Assembly: GCA_964547015.1 (NCBI GenBank)
Contig: CAZJKT010000021.1
Location: 1-14,629 of the forward strand
Source: JAFGCN01 sp964547015
Lineage (GTDB): Archaea; Aenigmatarchaeota; Aenigmatarchaeia; QMZS01
DNA length: 14,629 nucleotides
Direction: 5' to 3'
The position numbers and the translations under genes are program-made. Shown here piece after piece: positions 12,821-14,629 of the stretch. Numbering within the stretch: position 1 is the first letter of the stretch; each line of letters begins with the position of its first letter. The notes under the pieces were generated by a model. That model had not been told where the DNA came from and did not search any database. It saw nothing but the letters and a program-made list of their open reading frames with translations.

Positions 12821-13853
12821 GACCCGGATTATACTCATAAGACATGGAGAATCCAAAGCAAATATAGAGAACGAAAAAAAGCTGGGTGCCTGGTACGAGA
12901 CCGATGACCACCTAACCCCTAAAGGCCGCAGTCAGATTAAAAACGCAGGTAAGTATCTTATGCGTTATAACCCCCGGCGCATCTTTTGTTCTGATACGCA
13001 ACGGGCTATAGAAAGCGCAGAGATACTCTCAAGTGAACTGGGGCTAAGGCAGGCAAGAGTACTTGATAATCTCAAAGAGCAGATCCTTTCAGACAGGATA
13101 CTGGACAAAAAAGAACTTCTGACGCTTAAAAAAAACTGGCGCCAGGGGAAAGACTTTTCGTTCCAAGGTGGTGAAACAACAAAGAACTTTTTGAAAAGAG
13201 TATGGCAAAGCGTCCAGAATAGCATCTCCAATAATAAATCAGCGGTCATAGTGTCCCATGAAGGCGTTATATCAGTAATCATGGCTTTCTTGTCGGGACG
13301 TGATATTGTAAAGGCCCGGCTAACCAAAATAAACTTTGGAGAAGGGAGTGTCCTAGAATTTGAAAACGGCAGGTTTTGGGCATTGCACGCATTTCCAGAA
13401 AAGCGGGACTTTTACTTGACCCTGCCTTACCGAAAAACGCTTGTAGGGATAGCAAAGAGAAAAAGCGATGGAAAAATTTTGATAGTCCATAAGAAAAAAC
13501 ACCCGCCAGGCATCTGGACATTCCCGGGCGGGGGCAAGAAGAACTCCGACAGGTCCAGCAAAGAAACCCTAAAAAGAGAGCTTAAAGAAGAACTGGGACT
13601 TGAGGAGGTTAGCATCACCAAAAAACTCAAATATCGCAAAATCTTTGATTGGCCATATGAATTTAGGGGGCATAAAGGGTGCAGGGGTGCGGACATGGAA
13701 TTTTTTATGCTGGAAACCGACCAAAGCAGGCTGGAACCCGATGGCACAGAGATTGATAAATTCCAGTTTGTTCCCGCCGACAAAATCGGCCTATACATTG
13801 ATTTTGACTTTGAGTATGGGTATGGCCGGGGGCTAAGAAAATTTGTGGAGTAA
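12804..13853 (+). CDS. Histidine phosphatase-Nudix hydrolase fusion protein
   Basis: This 349-residue protein has two catalytic domains. Residues about 7-200 are a histidine phosphatase (phosphoglycerate mutase-like) domain with R13-H14-G15-E16, S63 and R67 in FCSDTQRAIESA, and the second catalytic His152 in IVSHEGVI. Residues about 208-349 are a Nudix domain with WTFPGGG and a near-complete Nudix box ending RELKEELGL (258-266); the first Glu of the box is Arg250. Mycobacterial MutT1 combines the same two domains in the opposite order and degrades 8-oxo-GTP and dinucleoside polyphosphates. By analogy, sequential diphosphate and phosphate removal is likely. The gene overlaps the prenyl synthase by 17 bp and precedes a nucleotide-kinase-like gene by 7 bp. 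The substrate could therefore be a nucleotide or a prenyl diphosphate, and this is unresolved. Domain calls are firm. Confidence 0.88.
   Translation: MGPETKTRIILIRHGESKANIENEKKLGAWYETDDHLTPKGRSQIKNAGKYLMRYNPRRIFCSDTQRAIESAEILSSELGLRQARVLDNLKEQILSDRILDKKELLTLKKNWRQGKDFSFQGGETTKNFLKRVWQSVQNSISNNKSAVIVSHEGVISVIMAFLSGRDIVKARLTKINFGEGSVLEFENGRFWALHAFPEKRDFYLTLPYRKTLVGIAKRKSDGKILIVHKKKHPPGIWTFPGGGKKNSDRSSKETLKRELKEELGLEEVSITKKLKYRKIFDWPYEFRGHKGCRGADMEFFMLETDQSRLEPDGTEIDKFQFVPADKIGLYIDFDFEYGYGRGLRKFVE
13847..13850 (+). promoter_or_regulatory. Possible Shine-Dalgarno site of the kinase gene
   Basis: GGAG lies 10 nt upstream of the ATG at 13861, overlapping the end of the preceding gene. This supports the ATG over the in-frame TTG at 13843, which would begin before the site. 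Confidence 0.45.
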
Positions 13854-13860
13854 TTCGACT

Positions 13861-14478
13861 ATGGCAATGCTTATTGAATTTGCGGGGATAGACGGCTGTG
13901 GGAAAACCACCCAAGCAAATCTGCTTCATAAGGGGTTACTTTCAAAAGGTATTGCCTCTGAAATAATTCCTTCTTCGCAAAAGCCTCTTTCGGACAAGAT
14001 TCTTGAGGAAATAAACGAAAACGGCCCTTACTCTATCAAAGCGATATGTTCTCTCTCGGCAGCTAACGACTATTTCTGGTCAAAGAGTGTAAAACAAGAT
14101 TGTACGTTTTATATTCTGGACAGATATATACACACCTCCATAGCGGCCTACCTTGCGATGTCACAAGACCGGGGATGGATTTTGAGGCTTTATCAGAATA
14201 TACCTATGCCCGAGATTATTCTGCTCCTTGATCTGCCAAGTAACCTCGCCTTGCAGAGGAAAGCCTATATGACAGATCCTTATGAAGAGGGCTCTTCCAC
14301 GATTTATCGTGGAGCTAATTATTCCGGGTTCATGGATTATCAGTCCCGGGTTAGGGAGAGCTATTTAATGCTCGCAGAGATAAATCCTCTTTTCTGCAGG
14401 CTGAATGCAATAGCTCCGGCAAAAGATCTGGAAACCTGCATATCTGAGATAATCCAAGACAAATTCTGTCTGTCCTGA
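13861..14478 (+). CDS. Thymidylate-kinase-like P-loop nucleotide kinase, divergent
   Basis: The 205-residue protein has the thymidylate kinase layout. The P-loop is GIDGCGKT (9-16), the DRY motif is LDRYIHTSIAAY (86-97), and the Walker-B-like strand with adjacent helix is EIILLLDLPSNLALQRK (118-134). A likely LID region follows (RKAYMTDPYEEG). Thymidylate kinases phosphorylate dTMP to dTDP. Two substrate-recognition blocks differ from the family pattern. The usual REPGGT region reads IPSSQKPLSDKIL, and the AADR motif that supplies a dTMP-phosphate-binding Arg reads AAND (67-70). The phosphoryl acceptor may therefore not be dTMP. It begins 7 bp after the phosphatase-Nudix gene and closes the operon. 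The ATG is chosen for its upstream GGAG and because it starts just before the P-loop strand. The family call is firm, the substrate doubtful. Confidence 0.82.
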   Translation: MAMLIEFAGIDGCGKTTQANLLHKGLLSKGIASEIIPSSQKPLSDKILEEINENGPYSIKAICSLSAANDYFWSKSVKQDCTFYILDRYIHTSIAAYLAMSQDRGWILRLYQNIPMPEIILLLDLPSNLALQRKAYMTDPYEEGSSTIYRGANYSGFMDYQSRVRESYLMLAEINPLFCRLNAIAPAKDLETCISEIIQDKFCLS

Positions 14479-14629
14479 AATCATCATAGCCAACTAAATA
14501 AATTTCATTAAATAGTAATATATGAAGCTAATAGCATTTGAAGGTGTCCTATCCCGAATTAATTGGACCCTCTATCCCTATAAAATACTTCCACAGGATA
14601 TAAATACCCTATAGCTCCATTAGGCCTGC
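14479..14629. other. Window end, no convincing gene
   Basis: This 151-base AT-rich tail holds several TATA-like stretches and one 30-codon frame (14522-14614) starting MKLIAFEG, which looks like the first strand of a thymidylate kinase but has no P-loop after it. I see no RNA gene, repeat or terminator that can be supported. Confidence 0.5.

Overview
The window is archaeal chromosomal DNA, almost certainly from an assembled (probably metagenomic) genome. The evidence is an archaeal/eukaryotic-type short TyrRS, ribosomal protein L15e, Taw3 and Trm5 of wybutosine tRNA modification, two class III signal-peptide pilins beginning (K)G-(I/V)SPVIA, a GGPP-type prenyl synthase, and TATA boxes centred about 26-27 nt upstream of several start codons, which suggests leaderless mRNAs. 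The compact layout and short proteins fit a small-genome (DPANN-like) archaeon, but the phylum is a guess. The DNA is moderately AT-rich, uses the standard code, and shows no tRNA, rRNA, CRISPR or transposase.

Layout. Positions 1-4346, mostly minus strand: an MFS transporter, a cation diffusion facilitator fused to a NifX-like domain, a cysteine-rich membrane protein, and tyrS. Positions 4377-4476 are exactly 100 Ns flanked by an identical 55-bp sequence, so the gap is probably an assembly artefact. Positions 4537-6635, minus strand: a stand-alone PD-(D/E)XK nuclease-like protein, a SpoU-family RNA methyltransferase and taw3. Then comes a short CDP-alcohol phosphatidyltransferase (plus strand), divergent from taw3 with only 8 bp between start codons. 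Positions 7193-9085, minus strand: trm5 and two paralogous pilins. The second pilin diverges from a radical-SAM t6A methylthiotransferase across a TATA tract that sits midway between the two start codons. L15e (minus) and a Nudix hydrolase (plus) follow, also divergent.

Positions 11723-14478 form a tight plus-strand operon: a polyprenyl diphosphate synthase, a histidine phosphatase-Nudix fusion that overlaps it by 17 bp behind a strong Shine-Dalgarno sequence, and a divergent thymidylate-kinase-like protein 7 bp further on. This operon is the best candidate here for an undescribed pathway.

Functional themes. Three genes (trm5, taw3, methylthiotransferase) modify tRNA position 37, and with tyrS, L15e and the SpoU enzyme they make a translation-centred neighbourhood. 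Two lipid-related genes (phosphatidyltransferase, prenyl synthase) are consistent with archaeal membrane lipid synthesis. There is no stretch over 300 bases without a gene. The last 151 bases hold no convincing gene.
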